Of a stretch of 64,000 nt of DNA, positions 52,000-62,847 are shown piece after piece. The notes beneath the pieces were generated by a model. That model worked only from the letters and a program-made list of their open reading frames with translations. It had not been told where the DNA came from and searched no databases. The DNA comes from Actinopolyspora alba (GTDB taxonomy: Bacteria > Actinomycetota > Actinomycetes > Mycobacteriales > Pseudonocardiaceae), in assembly GCF_900112765.1 (NCBI RefSeq), contig NZ_FOMZ01000008.1, positions 62,001-126,000 of the forward strand, written 5' to 3'. Every line of letters begins with the position of its first letter. Position 1 is the first letter of the stretch. A program made the position numbers and the translations under genes.

Positions 52000-52263
52000 G
52001 GGCGTCAATTTCTCGCGAAGTTGACGCCCCCCGCGGCGGTGTGGCACCGGCTCCGTCAATTTCTCGCGAAATCGCCGCGCCGGTGGGCGCGAGCCCCGGT
52101 TCCGAACTCCGACCACTCCCGCAGACCGAACCGCCACCCTCGCGGTCGGAACCGCCGCGGGGTCTCCGGTGCGGCTCTCGCGAGGAAGACCCGACGTTGT
52201 GCAGGTCGCTACCCGATGTCGGGTCTCCCCGGAGCGAGAGCCGTGCCGGAGGTTCCGCCACGG
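52000..52263 (-). repeat. Composite palindromic repeat, locus 7 (reverse orientation)
   Basis: Reverse copy between convergent DUF2218 and FtsX-type genes. Hairpins lie at 52006-52023 (inside a larger near-perfect palindrome GGGGGCGTCAA/TTGACGCCCCC) and 52057-52074, 51 bp apart. The arm follows: GGCTCTCGCGAGG, ACCCGAC, a 20-base loop, GTCGGGT, GAGCGAGAGCCG and GAGGTTCCG. The arm ends 30 bases before the ABC permease stop codon and may serve as its 3' end. Confidence 0.78.
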
Positions 52264-52292
52264 AACCTGCTACGCAATCGGCGGAGCCCGAT

Positions 52293-54875
52293 CTACTCCT
52301 CGGAGAGGGCGGCGGCGGGCTGCGCCTTCGCGGCACGGCGCGCGGGAAGCACCGAGGCCAGCACACCAGCGGGGATCGCGCAAGCGATCACCAGCAGCAG
52401 CCGCGTCCAGGGCACGGCGAACGAGACCGGCAGTCCGATGTTCTCGAACATCGCCGCCACCCCGCCGAAGGCGAACAGCACTCCGATCAGGGCTCCCAGC
52501 ACGGTTCCGACCACGGCCAGCAGCACCGCCTCCAGCGCCAGGGTCCCCCGCAGCTGACCACGGGTCAGTCCCAGCGCACGCAGCAGTGCGGACTCCCTGC
52601 CGCGTTCCAGTACCGACAGCCCGAGCGTGTTGGCGATGCCGACCACCGCGATGATGACCGCGACCGCCAGCAGACCGGTGACGATCAGCAGCAGCGTGTC
52701 GAGCACCTGGGTGAACTGCGCACGCATCTGCACCGCTCCCCCGACGTCTATGGGCGTCGAGGCGCTCTCCTCGGCCAACGAGTTCAGCTCGCCGGTGTAG
52801 CTCGGCGTGTAGGTGTCGGAGGTGGCGCGGGCCCAGATCTCGCTGGTGCTGGTCTCGGCCCCCGTCGCGGCCAGATCTGAGCTGGTCAGCAGGAAGCCGG
52901 ACCTGATCAGATCGGTGGACGCCAACCGGAACGTGGCGGAGCCCTCCCCGATGGGCAGCTCGACACGGTCCCCTTCCGACCAACCCCAGCTGTCGAGGAT
53001 GCCGGAGGGCGCCAGGGCGGTCCCCTGCCGGAGAGCCTCCGCACCGTGCCGGGAGACCTCGGCGAGCTTCGCGGGGGCGATCCCCATTGCGCGGAAGGTC
53101 GCGGGAGGAATGTCCTCGCGGGAGGCTCCCTCGGGCATACTCGTCTCCGGCCGCTCCATCTCGAAACTGGCGCCGGACAGGGCGGCGGTGGCGGCCGTGC
53201 CCTCCAGGGCCGCGAGGCGCTGCCCCACCCCTTCGGGAACCGGTTGGCCCCGCTCCTCGGCTGCGATCTTCACGTCCACCGGGTAGCGCTGGTCGATCTG
53301 CTCGTTGGCGCCGTTCCGCGCGCTGGCGGTACCGGTGAGCAGCAGCACGATCAGCCCGACACCGATCATCAGCGCGGTACTGGTGGAGGAGGCCCGGTAG
53401 GGATTGCGCACGGCATTGCCACTGGCGAGCGTGCCCGTGGGGCCGAGCGAACGCATCAGGTAGCCGAACGCCCTGGCGACCGCGGGAATGAGCGTGGGCG
53501 TGAACAGCAGCACTCCCACCACGGCCAGGAGTCCGCCGGGAACCGCCATGGTCATCGATCCGAGCAGGGCACCGCCGAGCAGGAAACCAGCGCCCGCCAC
53601 GGTGAACACCACGGCGGACACCAATCGTGCTCGACCGATCCGACGGGAGGCCTGCTCGTCCGGGACGGGACGCAGCGCGGCCAGCGGGGCGACCCGCATG
53701 GCGCGTGCGGCGGGGGCCAGCGAGGCCAGGAAGGTCACCAGCAGTCCGGCCGCCACGGGCGCGGTCAGCGCCAGCGGGGTGATACCGAGCGAGCCGAAGT
53801 CGACCGGGGAGTCGGTCAGCCCCAGCGGCCAGCTCACCGTGGCCGAGACCAGCACGCCGAACACCGTGCCGATCACCGAGGTGACCAGCCCCACCAGCAG
53901 CGCCTCGAACAGCGCCGAGCGGCGGATCTGTCCCCGGGTGGCCCCGACGCACCGCAGCAGTGCGTACTGCCTGCTGCGCTGGGCGTGCAGCACCGAGAAG
54001 GTGTTGACGATGACGAACCCGGCCACGAACAGCGCGATCGCGCCGAACGGCAGCAGTACGGCGTTCAGTGCGGCGGCCACTCTTCCGCTGAAAAGCTTCA
54101 CCGCGTAATCGGCCTGCTGCTGTCCGGTTCGGACCTTGACGTATTGGCCGGCGTCGAGCTTGCCGCGCAGCCGGTCGAGCACGGCAGAGGTGTCGGCACC
54201 GTCGGCCAGCAGCAGGTCGATCGCGCGGTAATCGGTTGTCCCGAGTTGGTTCAGCAGCCCCTGGGGGGCGAAGACCGTGACGCGGCTGCCACCCGTGAGC
54301 ACGTTGCTCCCGATGTCGACCAGCCCCGAGACGGTGACCTCGCGCTTCGGCGGTGCCTTCTCGCTCTCTCCCTCCCGAGGCGAGACGTATCGCGGCTGCT
54401 GGAGCGTGATGGTGTCTCCGGGAGAAAGATTCGCCGAGTCGGCGGCGCGCTCGCTGAGCACCACCTCGTCCGCGGCGTCCGCATAGCTGCCCTCAGCGAG
54501 TTCGTACCAGCGCAGTGCCTGTTGCTCGGGCAGCCGGTTCAGCTCCACCGAGTACCGCTCGCCCTTCCAGGAGGCATTGGCGTAGCTCTCGGTCCTGGGG
54601 ACGGCCACGTCGACACCTTCGGTGTCCCGAACCTTCCGCAGGCGTTGCTGTCTCTTGTCGTTCTCGTTCCCCTCGGCGACCCTCGCCACCTGGTCGTCTA
54701 CCACGACGTCGGCGGCCAGGTTGGGTGCCGCCACCATGTGCCGCACCGAGGACTGCATGGTGCCGGTGAACACGAGGGTGGCGGCGACGAAACCGACGCC
54801 CAGCACGATGGCGAGCCCGGCCGCGGTCAGCCGCCCGATGTTGTGCCGCAGTTGCAGCAGGGTGTTGCGCAGCAC
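52293..54875 (-). CDS. MacB/FtsX-type ABC permease
   Basis: An 860-residue permease with two FtsX domains. The N-terminal helix (about 14-38), an extracytoplasmic domain and three-helix FtsX cores at about 275-400 and 735-850 are visible, each with Leu-Leu-Arg-Xaa-Xaa-Gly-Xaa-Thr-Arg-Gly-Gln. The family includes MacB-like exporters of antibiotics and lipids and the LolCDE-type lipoprotein release systems. It starts at GTG 54875, seven bases after the stop of the upstream ATPase gene, so the two form one transporter. What it moves is unknown. Confidence 0.88.
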   Translation of the reverse strand: MLRNTLLQLRHNIGRLTAAGLAIVLGVGFVAATLVFTGTMQSSVRHMVAAPNLAADVVVDDQVARVAEGNENDKRQQRLRKVRDTEGVDVAVPRTESYANASWKGERYSVELNRLPEQQALRWYELAEGSYADAADEVVLSERAADSANLSPGDTITLQQPRYVSPREGESEKAPPKREVTVSGLVDIGSNVLTGGSRVTVFAPQGLLNQLGTTDYRAIDLLLADGADTSAVLDRLRGKLDAGQYVKVRTGQQQADYAVKLFSGRVAAALNAVLLPFGAIALFVAGFVIVNTFSVLHAQRSRQYALLRCVGATRGQIRRSALFEALLVGLVTSVIGTVFGVLVSATVSWPLGLTDSPVDFGSLGITPLALTAPVAAGLLVTFLASLAPAARAMRVAPLAALRPVPDEQASRRIGRARLVSAVVFTVAGAGFLLGGALLGSMTMAVPGGLLAVVGVLLFTPTLIPAVARAFGYLMRSLGPTGTLASGNAVRNPYRASSTSTALMIGVGLIVLLLTGTASARNGANEQIDQRYPVDVKIAAEERGQPVPEGVGQRLAALEGTAATAALSGASFEMERPETSMPEGASREDIPPATFRAMGIAPAKLAEVSRHGAEALRQGTALAPSGILDSWGWSEGDRVELPIGEGSATFRLASTDLIRSGFLLTSSDLAATGAETSTSEIWARATSDTYTPSYTGELNSLAEESASTPIDVGGAVQMRAQFTQVLDTLLLIVTGLLAVAVIIAVVGIANTLGLSVLERGRESALLRALGLTRGQLRGTLALEAVLLAVVGTVLGALIGVLFAFGGVAAMFENIGLPVSFAVPWTRLLLVIACAIPAGVLASVLPARRAAKAQPAAALSEE

Positions 54876-54881
54876 TGGCCC

Positions 54882-55709
54882 TCACCCACCCAACCGGCGC
54901 AGCGAGTCGAGCACCGCTTCCTGGGTGGGATCGTCGATCCGACCCGCGATGTTGCCGTCCGCCAGCAGCACCACGCTGTCCGCGTGGGACGCGGCGACCG
55001 GATCGTGGGTGACCATCACCACCGTCTGGCCGAACTGGCGCACCGAGCCGCGCAGGAACTCCAGCAGGTTCGCGCCGGACTTCGAGTCCAGCGCACCGGT
55101 GGGTTCGTCGGCGAAGACGACCTCGGGGCGCGTGATCAGTGCTCGGGCCACCGCGACCCGCTGCTGCTGTCCGCCGGAGAGTTCGCTGGGCCGATGGCGC
55201 AGCCGCTGGTCGATGCCCAACGACTCGGTGAGTTCGTTCAGCCACTGCCGGTCGGGTTTGCGGCCGGACAGCTCCAGCGGCAGCAGGATGTTCTGCTCCG
55301 CCGTCAGGGTGGGGAGCAGGTTGAACGACTGGAACAGGAAGCCGATCCTGTCCCGCCGCGTGAGGGTGAGCTGCTTGTCCGAGAGACCGGTCAGGTCGGT
55401 GTCTCCCAGCATCACCCGACCCGAGGTGGGAGTGTCCAACCCGGCCAGGCAGTGCATCAGGGTGGACTTGCCGGAACCGGAGGGCCCCATGATCGCGCTG
55501 AAGCGTCCGCCCGCGAAGCCGATGTCGACGTTGTCCAGCGCGCGGACTCCGGCCTCACCGCTGCCGTAGACCTTGACCAGTGCCGATCCGCTGGTGGCGG
55601 ATTCCGGTACGGATTCGGCGAGTTGCCCGGCGAAGCCGGGCTGTCCATTGACTCCGCCCTGTTCCGAAGGAGCGGCCGCGGGCTGCTGCGACCCGTTCGG
55701 GAAACTCAC
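54882..55709 (-). CDS. ABC transporter ATP-binding protein (MacB/LolD type)
   Basis: A 275-residue ATPase. After ~40 disordered N-terminal residues the core is complete: Walker A Gly-Pro-Ser-Gly-Ser-Gly-Lys-Ser-Thr, Q-loop Phe-Leu-Phe-Gln-Ser-Phe-Asn-Leu-Leu, signature Leu-Ser-Gly-Gly-Gln-Gln-Gln-Arg, Walker B Val-Val-Phe-Ala-Asp-Glu-Pro-Thr-Gly-Ala-Leu-Asp and H-loop Val-Thr-His-Asp. These sequences are typical of MacB, LolD and FtsE. GTG 55709 has GGGGGAA upstream. It drives the FtsX-type permease encoded immediately downstream. Confidence 0.9.
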   Translation of the reverse strand: MSFPNGSQQPAAAPSEQGGVNGQPGFAGQLAESVPESATSGSALVKVYGSGEAGVRALDNVDIGFAGGRFSAIMGPSGSGKSTLMHCLAGLDTPTSGRVMLGDTDLTGLSDKQLTLTRRDRIGFLFQSFNLLPTLTAEQNILLPLELSGRKPDRQWLNELTESLGIDQRLRHRPSELSGGQQQRVAVARALITRPEVVFADEPTGALDSKSGANLLEFLRGSVRQFGQTVVMVTHDPVAASHADSVVLLADGNIAGRIDDPTQEAVLDSLRRLGG

Positions 55710-56090
55710 GTGATTCCCCCATTGTGGTATCTGAATTGCGAAACTGACTCTAACGTGACGCTCCGGACACGGAGTGCCACGTGTGACGTTCGGAAGACGC
55801 GCGAAGGAACAGCCCGGTTGTCGAGCCCTACGACCACCTCGGGCGAGCGACAGCACCGAGAGCGCGCGACGAGGCCCTCGGCGGATCCACTCGACGCGGA
55901 TTCGCCGGGGCGGATCTCGATCTCCGGAGCCCGCTCCGCGGGACTTCGCGACTCTCCGCTGTGCACTGTCCCCAGTAAACGGATCGAACTCGTGAACCGC
56001 TTCCGGGAAAACCCCCAGACCTCCCGGATCCTCCCCGGAGGGAACCCCGAGGCGGAGGCTTCCCCGAACCGAACACTCCGGGGAGCGATT
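55710..56090. other. Gene-free upstream region of the ABC operon
   Basis: 381 bases between the CopA stop and the ABC ATPase start, both on the minus strand. I see no gene, repeat-family copy or RNA. A possible short hairpin around CTCCGGGGAG (about 56075) could end the CopA transcript. The promoter of the ABC pair must lie here. Confidence 0.4.
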
Positions 56091-58376
56091 TCACGCGGGG
56101 GTGAACCGGCGCAACCGCAGACTGTTGGAGACGACGAAGGCCGAGGACAGCGCCATGGCCGCGCCCGCGATCAGCGGGTTGAGCAGTCCGCACACGGCCA
56201 GCGGCACGGCGGCCAGGTTGTAGCCGAACGCCCAGACCAGGTTGCCCCGGATGGTGCCGAGCGTCCGCCTGGCGAGTTTCACGGAGTCCGGCACCGCCGT
56301 CAGCTCCTCGCGGACCAGGATGAGATCGGCCGCCGAGATGGCCACATCCGTGCCCGCCCCCACCGCGAGCCCCAGTTCCGCCGTGGCCAGTGCGGGCGCG
56401 TCGTTGACCCCGTCGCCGACCATCGCCACCCGGCGCCCTTCGGCACGCAGACCTTCGATCGCCTCGACCTTCTGGTCCGGGAGCACGTCGGCGACGACCT
56501 CGCCGATCCCCACCTCCTCGGCGACGGAACGAGCCGTGGCCTCGTTGTCACCGGTCAACAGCACGGTCCGCATCCCGAGCCGCCGCAGCTCGGCCACGGC
56601 GGCCGGGGCCGAGGGCTTGACCGCGTCGGCGAGCCCGAGCACCGCCACCACGACCCGGTCCCGCGCGACGAGGACGGTGGTCCTACCGCCGCGCTGCCAC
56701 TCCGCGTGGCGTCGCCGCACGTCCTCCGGAACGGTGATCCCGTTGTCGGTGAACAGCTTCGCCCTGCCTGCCAGCATGTGGTGTCCGTCCACCTCGCCGT
56801 GCGCGCCCAGTCCGGGGTCGTTGGCGAACCCCTCGACAGCGGGCAGTTCCACGCCCTCCCCGAGCTCGGCGCGCGCGGCGGAGGTGATCGCGGCGGCGAC
56901 CGCGTGTTCGGAGGCGTGCTCCAGTCCGCCCACCAGTCGAAGCACCTCGGACCGCGCCACACCGGCGACGCAGTACACCTCGCCGAGGGTCATGCTGCCG
57001 GTGGTGACCGTGCCGGTCTTGTCGAACACCACCGTGTCGACCGTTCTGGTGGACTCCAGGGCCTGATACCCCTTGAGGAAGATGCCGAGCTGCGCACCAC
57101 GTCCGGAAGCGGCCATCAGCGCGGTCGGTGTGGCCAGCCCCAGCGCGCACGGACACGCGATGACCAGCACCGAGAGCGCGGCCGTGAAGGAGCGCTCTGC
57201 CGAGCCGCCGAGCAGCAGCCAGCCGAGCAACGTCAGCACGGCCAGCCCGAGCACGGCGGGCACGAAGTAGGCCGAGATCCGGTCGGCCAACCGCTGGACG
57301 GCGGCCTTGCCGCTCTGCGCCTGTTCGACCAGCCGCATCATCCCCGCGAGCTGGGTGTCCCGGCCGACCCTGGTGGCCTCGGTGAGCAACCAGCCGGTGG
57401 CGACCGTGGTTCCTCCGGTCACCTCGTCACCCTCGACGACCTCGGCGGGCACCGACTCCCCGGTCATCGAGCTGCGGTCCACGGCGGCGCCGCCCCGCAC
57501 CACGCGCCCGTCGGTGGCGATGGTTCCACCGGGGCGGGTGACGAACCGATCCCCGACCCGCAGTCGTTCGACCGGCACCTCCCGGTGCGTGCCGTCCTCG
57601 TCCCGCACCAGAGCGGTCTTGGCTCCGAGCCGGGCGAGGGCGCGCAACGCGCCACCCGCTCTGCGCTGCGCCTTGGCCTCGAAGTAGCGCCCGGCCAGCA
57701 CGAAGGTGGTCACCCCGGCCGCCACCTCCAGGTAAGCGGCGCCGTCCGTGTTGAGCAGCAACCACAGCCCGGAGGCGTCGGCGGGCGCCCCGCTCGGCGC
57801 GAACATCGCGTAGAGCGACCACACGCTCGCCGCGGTGATCCCGATGGATACCAGCGTGTCCATCGAGGAGGAACCGTGCCGGGCGTTGCGCAGCGCGGCG
57901 CGGTGGAACGGCCAGGCGGCCCAACCCGCCACGGGAAGCGCGAGCACGATGATCAGCCACTGCCAACCGGGAAAGCGGGCTTCGGGAAGCACCGTGAACA
58001 GGATCGCCAGGTCGGCAAGCGGCACGAACAGCACGACCGAGACGACGAGCCTGCGCCACAGATCGCGCAGCCGGGCGCGGGAGTCGTCCGGGCTCTCCTC
58101 GGCGGGGCGCAGCACCTCGGCCCCGTAGCCGGCCTTGGTCACCGTCTCGGTCAGCAGCTCGTCGGCGGCGCCCGCCGGGGCGGTGACGCTGGCACGGGCG
58201 GCGGCGTAGTTGACGCTGGCGTGCACACCGTCGAGTTTGTTGAGCTTGCGCTCCACCCTGTTGGCGCACGCCGCACAGGTCATGCCGCTGACGGCCAGCT
58301 CGACGTTGCGTTGCTGTTCGGCAGAGCCGCGTTGCTGTTCGGCGGACTCGGTTGAGGTGTCCGCGGACGTCGTCAT
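56091..58376 (-). CDS. copA: Copper-translocating P-type ATPase (CopA-like)
   Basis: A 761-residue P1B-type ATPase. The N-terminal HMA domain has the metal site Met-Thr-Cys34-Ala-Ala-Cys37. The transmembrane metal site is Cys408-Pro-Cys410, the phosphorylation site Asp452-Lys-Thr-Gly-Thr, and the hinge Gly-Asp-Gly-Val-Asn-Asp-Ala-Pro is intact. Late Asn and Ser residues (Tyr-Asn, then Met-Ala-Leu-Ser-Ser) match the Cu+-exporting IB-1 subgroup. It exports Cu+ using ATP. A short N-terminal duplication (Ser-Ala-Glu-Gln-Gln-Arg twice) precedes the HMA domain. ATG 58376 follows AGGTGGTCGG. A sigma/anti-sigma pair is adjacent, the anti-sigma gene 73 bases upstream on the same strand. Confidence 0.93.
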   Translation of the reverse strand: MTTSADTSTESAEQQRGSAEQQRNVELAVSGMTCAACANRVERKLNKLDGVHASVNYAAARASVTAPAGAADELLTETVTKAGYGAEVLRPAEESPDDSRARLRDLWRRLVVSVVLFVPLADLAILFTVLPEARFPGWQWLIIVLALPVAGWAAWPFHRAALRNARHGSSSMDTLVSIGITAASVWSLYAMFAPSGAPADASGLWLLLNTDGAAYLEVAAGVTTFVLAGRYFEAKAQRRAGGALRALARLGAKTALVRDEDGTHREVPVERLRVGDRFVTRPGGTIATDGRVVRGGAAVDRSSMTGESVPAEVVEGDEVTGGTTVATGWLLTEATRVGRDTQLAGMMRLVEQAQSGKAAVQRLADRISAYFVPAVLGLAVLTLLGWLLLGGSAERSFTAALSVLVIACPCALGLATPTALMAASGRGAQLGIFLKGYQALESTRTVDTVVFDKTGTVTTGSMTLGEVYCVAGVARSEVLRLVGGLEHASEHAVAAAITSAARAELGEGVELPAVEGFANDPGLGAHGEVDGHHMLAGRAKLFTDNGITVPEDVRRRHAEWQRGGRTTVLVARDRVVVAVLGLADAVKPSAPAAVAELRRLGMRTVLLTGDNEATARSVAEEVGIGEVVADVLPDQKVEAIEGLRAEGRRVAMVGDGVNDAPALATAELGLAVGAGTDVAISAADLILVREELTAVPDSVKLARRTLGTIRGNLVWAFGYNLAAVPLAVCGLLNPLIAGAAMALSSAFVVSNSLRLRRFTPA

Positions 58377-58449
58377 CCGACCACCTTTCGTGCGGTTCAC
58401 CGCGACCGGCGAAACTCCCTCCAGCTTGAACCATGCCGTCCGTCACGTC

Positions 58450-59205
58450 TCACGCGCTCTCCCGATGCGCCACGGGCGGCGGGGACGATTCGGTCCTCCC
58501 CTCGTCGAGCGCGCTCGTGGCGGTGTTCTCCGCCACCTCGCGCTCGGCACCGCCGTCGAGGGACCGGCTCCCGCTGGCGGGCACCCGGTCCGAGCCGTGC
58601 AGCAGCGCCAACACCGCCACCAGTACCAGCCCGAGCAACACCGGCAGGTGTGAAATCACCCGTTCGGGGCCGACGCGGCCGGTGACCAGATCCACCAGGC
58701 ACAACGCGCCGAGCACGCCGGTGAAACTCGCCAGCACCGGCAGGTGCGCGGCCGCGTGCCTGGCACGCAGCGCCACCCAGGCCAACGCGACCGCCACCGC
58801 CGCGTTCCAGGCGCCCGTCTCGTGATCGATGTGCGGCATCGTCGACCGGACCCCGTCACCCACGCGAACTCCGACTCCGGTGAGCTGCAGCAGGGCCACC
58901 CCCAACTGAACCACCGCCACCAGTGCCAGCGACCAGCGCAGGGCGGTTCGCGGTCGCCTACCCGCCTCACCGCGCAGCCGGTCCAGCAACCGGGGCCGCA
59001 GGGCCGGCAGCACGGCTTCGGTGACGTCGGGGCCGGGCTCGGCGGGCATGATCCGCACCGCCCGGTGCAACTCGTCGAAACCCGCTCGTCGCCGTTCGCA
59101 CTCGGCACAGCCCGCCAGGTGCTGCCGTACCAGTCGACGCTGCTCCTCGGTGGCCGCCCCGTCGAGCTCGGCGGAGAGGATCTCGAGACTCGTCACGCAG
59201 TCCAC
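58450..59205 (-). CDS. Membrane anti-sigma factor (zinc-finger type)
   Basis: About 251 residues. The N-terminal cytoplasmic domain carries a zinc-binding anti-sigma motif: His29-Leu-Ala-Gly-Cys33-Ala-Glu-Cys36, with an extra Cys at position 3. A linker and about four to five membrane helices (about 85-215) follow, then an acidic tail. Such proteins hold an ECF sigma factor inactive until a signal alters them. It is divergent from the SigC-like sigma gene at 59398 and transcribed toward the CopA gene, so all three probably form one regulatory unit. I chose GTG 59205, ahead of the conserved Asp-Cys; GTG 59196 is possible. Confidence 0.82.
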   Translation of the reverse strand: MDCVTSLEILSAELDGAATEEQRRLVRQHLAGCAECERRRAGFDELHRAVRIMPAEPGPDVTEAVLPALRPRLLDRLRGEAGRRPRTALRWSLALVAVVQLGVALLQLTGVGVRVGDGVRSTMPHIDHETGAWNAAVAVALAWVALRARHAAAHLPVLASFTGVLGALCLVDLVTGRVGPERVISHLPVLLGLVLVAVLALLHGSDRVPASGSRSLDGGAEREVAENTATSALDEGRTESSPPPVAHRESA

Positions 59206-59397
59206 ACCGTGCTGGTCGTCGGCGACCTCCCGGTAGTTCCCGGCTCCCGTGCCGGAGATCGACGGGACACGCGTATCGTGCTCCCACGGTAACGACGGTT
59301 CACGCCCGACGAGTCGGCATCGTCGCGGCTTACGTGGTCGAGTGAGCCGAACAACCGTGGCAGCGGGCCAGGGCCCGAAGTTCATTGGATATTGGGC

Positions 59398-59964
59398 GTG
59401 GACGACCAGGAACTCACGCGCTGCGCGCTGGCGGCGAAACGGGGGGACACCGACGCCGCGACCAGGTTCGTGCACGGTACGCAGCGTCAGGTCTGGCAGT
59501 TGCTGCGGCACCTGGCGGACGCGCACGTCGCGGAGGATCTCACCCAGGAGTGCTACCTGCGCGCGTTCCGCTCGCTGTCCACCTACCGCGGCCGCTCCTC
59601 GGCACGCACCTGGCTGCTGTCGATAGCTCGCAGGGTCGCCGCCGACCACATCCGGCACCGCGACCGCCGCCCCCGCACGGCCGACATCGACGACTGGCAG
59701 CTCGCGGCGGAACGGGTCCAACCGCGAAGCCTCTCGATACCGGAGGGCTACGCGCTGCGCAGCGCGCTGGAGACCCTCGACGAACGGCGCAGGGAAGCCT
59801 TCGTGCTGACCCAGTTGGTCGGGCTCAGCTACGAGGAGACCGCCGAGGTGGCGGGCTGCCGCACCGGCACGATCCGTTCCAGGGTGGCCCGGGCCCGCGC
59901 CGACCTGATCGACCGACTCCACGAGTATGATACGGATCACAGCGCGAGTTCCGGGGGATCGTAG
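59398..59964 (+). CDS. ECF sigma factor, SigC-like
   Basis: A 188-residue ECF sigma factor. Region 2 has Asp-Leu-Thr-Gln-Glu-Cys-Tyr-Leu-Arg-Ala-Phe and Ala-Arg-Thr-Trp-Leu-Leu-Ser-Ile-Ala-Arg-Arg-Val-Ala-Ala-Asp-His-Ile-Arg-His. Region 4 has Glu-Ala-Phe-Val-Leu-Thr-Gln-Leu-Val-Gly-Leu-Ser-Tyr-Glu-Glu-Thr-Ala-Glu-Val-Ala-Gly-Cys-Arg-Thr-Gly-Thr-Ile-Arg-Ser-Arg-Val. These closely recall mycobacterial SigC, which is linked to copper acquisition. Here an anti-sigma gene is divergent and a CopA ATPase follows it, supporting a copper or metal-stress role. GTG 59398 is preferred; TTG 59392 is an alternative. Confidence 0.88.
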   Translation: MDDQELTRCALAAKRGDTDAATRFVHGTQRQVWQLLRHLADAHVAEDLTQECYLRAFRSLSTYRGRSSARTWLLSIARRVAADHIRHRDRRPRTADIDDWQLAAERVQPRSLSIPEGYALRSALETLDERRREAFVLTQLVGLSYEETAEVAGCRTGTIRSRVARARADLIDRLHEYDTDHSASSGGS

Positions 59965-60034
59965 CTCTTTTCCGGTCTCAGCCGGGGTTCCGGGCGGACG
60001 CGAACGACCGCACCGGTCGGCTTCGCCCGGGTGA

Positions 60035-61405
<1,371 letters not shown>

Positions 61406-61418
61406 TTCGACGCGACTA

Positions 61419-61448
61419 CCGGGGTGGGCGGTGCGCCGCTCACCCCGG
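61419..61448 (+). terminator. Terminator hairpin after serC
   Basis: Perfect 8-bp outer stem CCGGGGTG/CACCCCGG with an inner GGCG/CGCC pair, 13 bases after the serC stop. Confidence 0.65.
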
Positions 61449-61768
61449 ACCCCGGCCCCGGCCGAGGCTCCGGCCAGGTGACGGCGTCACCGTCCGCCGC
61501 GCCGCGACGATGCCGAGGTTCGACCGGCACGTCCCCGAGCGATACACCCGAGCCCGCGACGATGGAACACCCCGCCGCGGCCCGACCGGGTAATCGAGAC
61601 CACACGGTTTTTCGGGGAATCAAGGTATTTCCACGGATGCGACGGGGTACGCCCGTTCGGCAGGATCATCGTTACGACACTCGGCGCGTCCGTCCCACGG
61701 AGACCCCCCGCCGAGTTATCGTTATAGCTTGGTGATCTAAAATCAGCGGGAGGCGCGGGGAGGCACTT

Positions 61769-62773
61769 ATGCGAGCGCTGCGAGTGGTCGGGCTCGAAGA
61801 GGACGGCGAGACCGTCGTGTGTGAGGATCCCGACAACGGCGAACGCTTCGCGGTGCCTGCCGACGAGCGACTCCGCGCCGCGGCCCGCGGTGACCTCACC
61901 CGTCTCGGGCAGGTACAGATCGAGCTGGAAGCCCAGATGCGGCCGCGCGAGATCCAGACGCGGGTTCGTGCGGGCGCTTCCGTCGAGGAAGTCGCCGCTG
62001 AGGCCGGGATTCCGCAGCAACGCGTGGAGCGCTACGCCTACCCGGTATTACTGGAGCGGGCCCAGGTCGCCGAGAAGGCCCAGCAGGCACATCCGATCCG
62101 CGAGGACGGGCCGGACGTACAGACACTGGGCGAGATCATCTCGCAGACCTTCGGGATGCGGGGGCAGGACTACGGCGAGACCAGCTGGGACGCCTGGCGC
62201 GGCGAGGACGGCAAGTGGGTGGTCACGCTGCGCTGGCAGGCCGGCCGCACGGAGAACACCGCGCACTGGACGTTCCACCCCGGCGCGCAGGGGGGCACGA
62301 TCGCCGCTTTGGACGAGGACGCGCTCGACCTGCTCGATCCCACTCCGAACCGACCACTGCGCACGGTACGTCCGGTCACCGAACTCGCCAGGGAGGCACT
62401 CGAGCTGGACCACTCGGACGAGGAGGAGGTTCACTCCGGCGATCGGGAGACCACCACTCCGCTGCTGGGAGGAGCGCCCGAGCAGCACAACCTCGACCTC
62501 TCCGAGAGCGCCGTCGGAACCACCCACATCCCCGCCATGACCGCGGGGACGCTACTCGGCTCGACCTCGCAGTCGAACGATGCCGAGTTCGGAAACGCGA
62601 TCCAGGACTCCGAGGCCGAACAACCCCTGGAGGGGCCGGACAACGAGGCCGAGCACGTGACGGCGGACCGGGATGACGTCGAGGACGACGCGGATACCGG
62701 GGAGGGGCGCAAGAACCACCCGATCGTCCCCTCCTGGGAGGACGTGCTGCTCGGCGTGCGGTCGAACCGGTGA
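61769..62773 (+). CDS. sepH: Septation protein SepH (DUF3071)
   Basis: A 334-residue SepH homologue. The N-terminal ~170 residues are the DUF3071 domain: Met-Arg-Ala-Leu-Arg-Val-Val-Gly-Leu, Glu-Asp-Pro-Asp-Asn-Gly-Glu-Arg-Phe, a helix-turn-helix-like Pro-Arg-Glu-Ile-Gln-Thr-Arg-Val-Arg-Ala-Gly-Ala-Ser-Val-Glu-Glu-Val-Ala and Trp-Asp-Ala-Trp-Arg. The tail is acidic and ends with Pro-Ser-Trp-Glu-Asp-Val-Leu-Leu-Gly-Val, also typical. SepH binds FtsZ and promotes its assembly during division or sporulation septation in Streptomyces and mycobacteria. GGGAGGCACTT precedes ATG 61769. The 363-base upstream gap holds the serC terminator and an AT-rich TTATCG/TAAAAT-like stretch near 61715-61745 that may be the promoter. 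Confidence 0.93.
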   Translation: MRALRVVGLEEDGETVVCEDPDNGERFAVPADERLRAAARGDLTRLGQVQIELEAQMRPREIQTRVRAGASVEEVAAEAGIPQQRVERYAYPVLLERAQVAEKAQQAHPIREDGPDVQTLGEIISQTFGMRGQDYGETSWDAWRGEDGKWVVTLRWQAGRTENTAHWTFHPGAQGGTIAALDEDALDLLDPTPNRPLRTVRPVTELAREALELDHSDEEEVHSGDRETTTPLLGGAPEQHNLDLSESAVGTTHIPAMTAGTLLGSTSQSNDAEFGNAIQDSEAEQPLEGPDNEAEHVTADRDDVEDDADTGEGRKNHPIVPSWEDVLLGVRSNR

Positions 62774-62847
62774 CCGACGGCGAGACCGCGACCGGCGGCC
62801 GACGTGCGACGAGTTCGACGCGTCGAACCGGCCGGGGCCGGACGGGC

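Noticed and set aside
53046-58355. A 1,769-codon plus-strand open frame
   Set aside because: It is antisense to the ABC permease, ABC ATPase and CopA genes, crosses their gaps and has a His/Gln/Gly/Arg-rich composition typical of GC-rich antisense frames.
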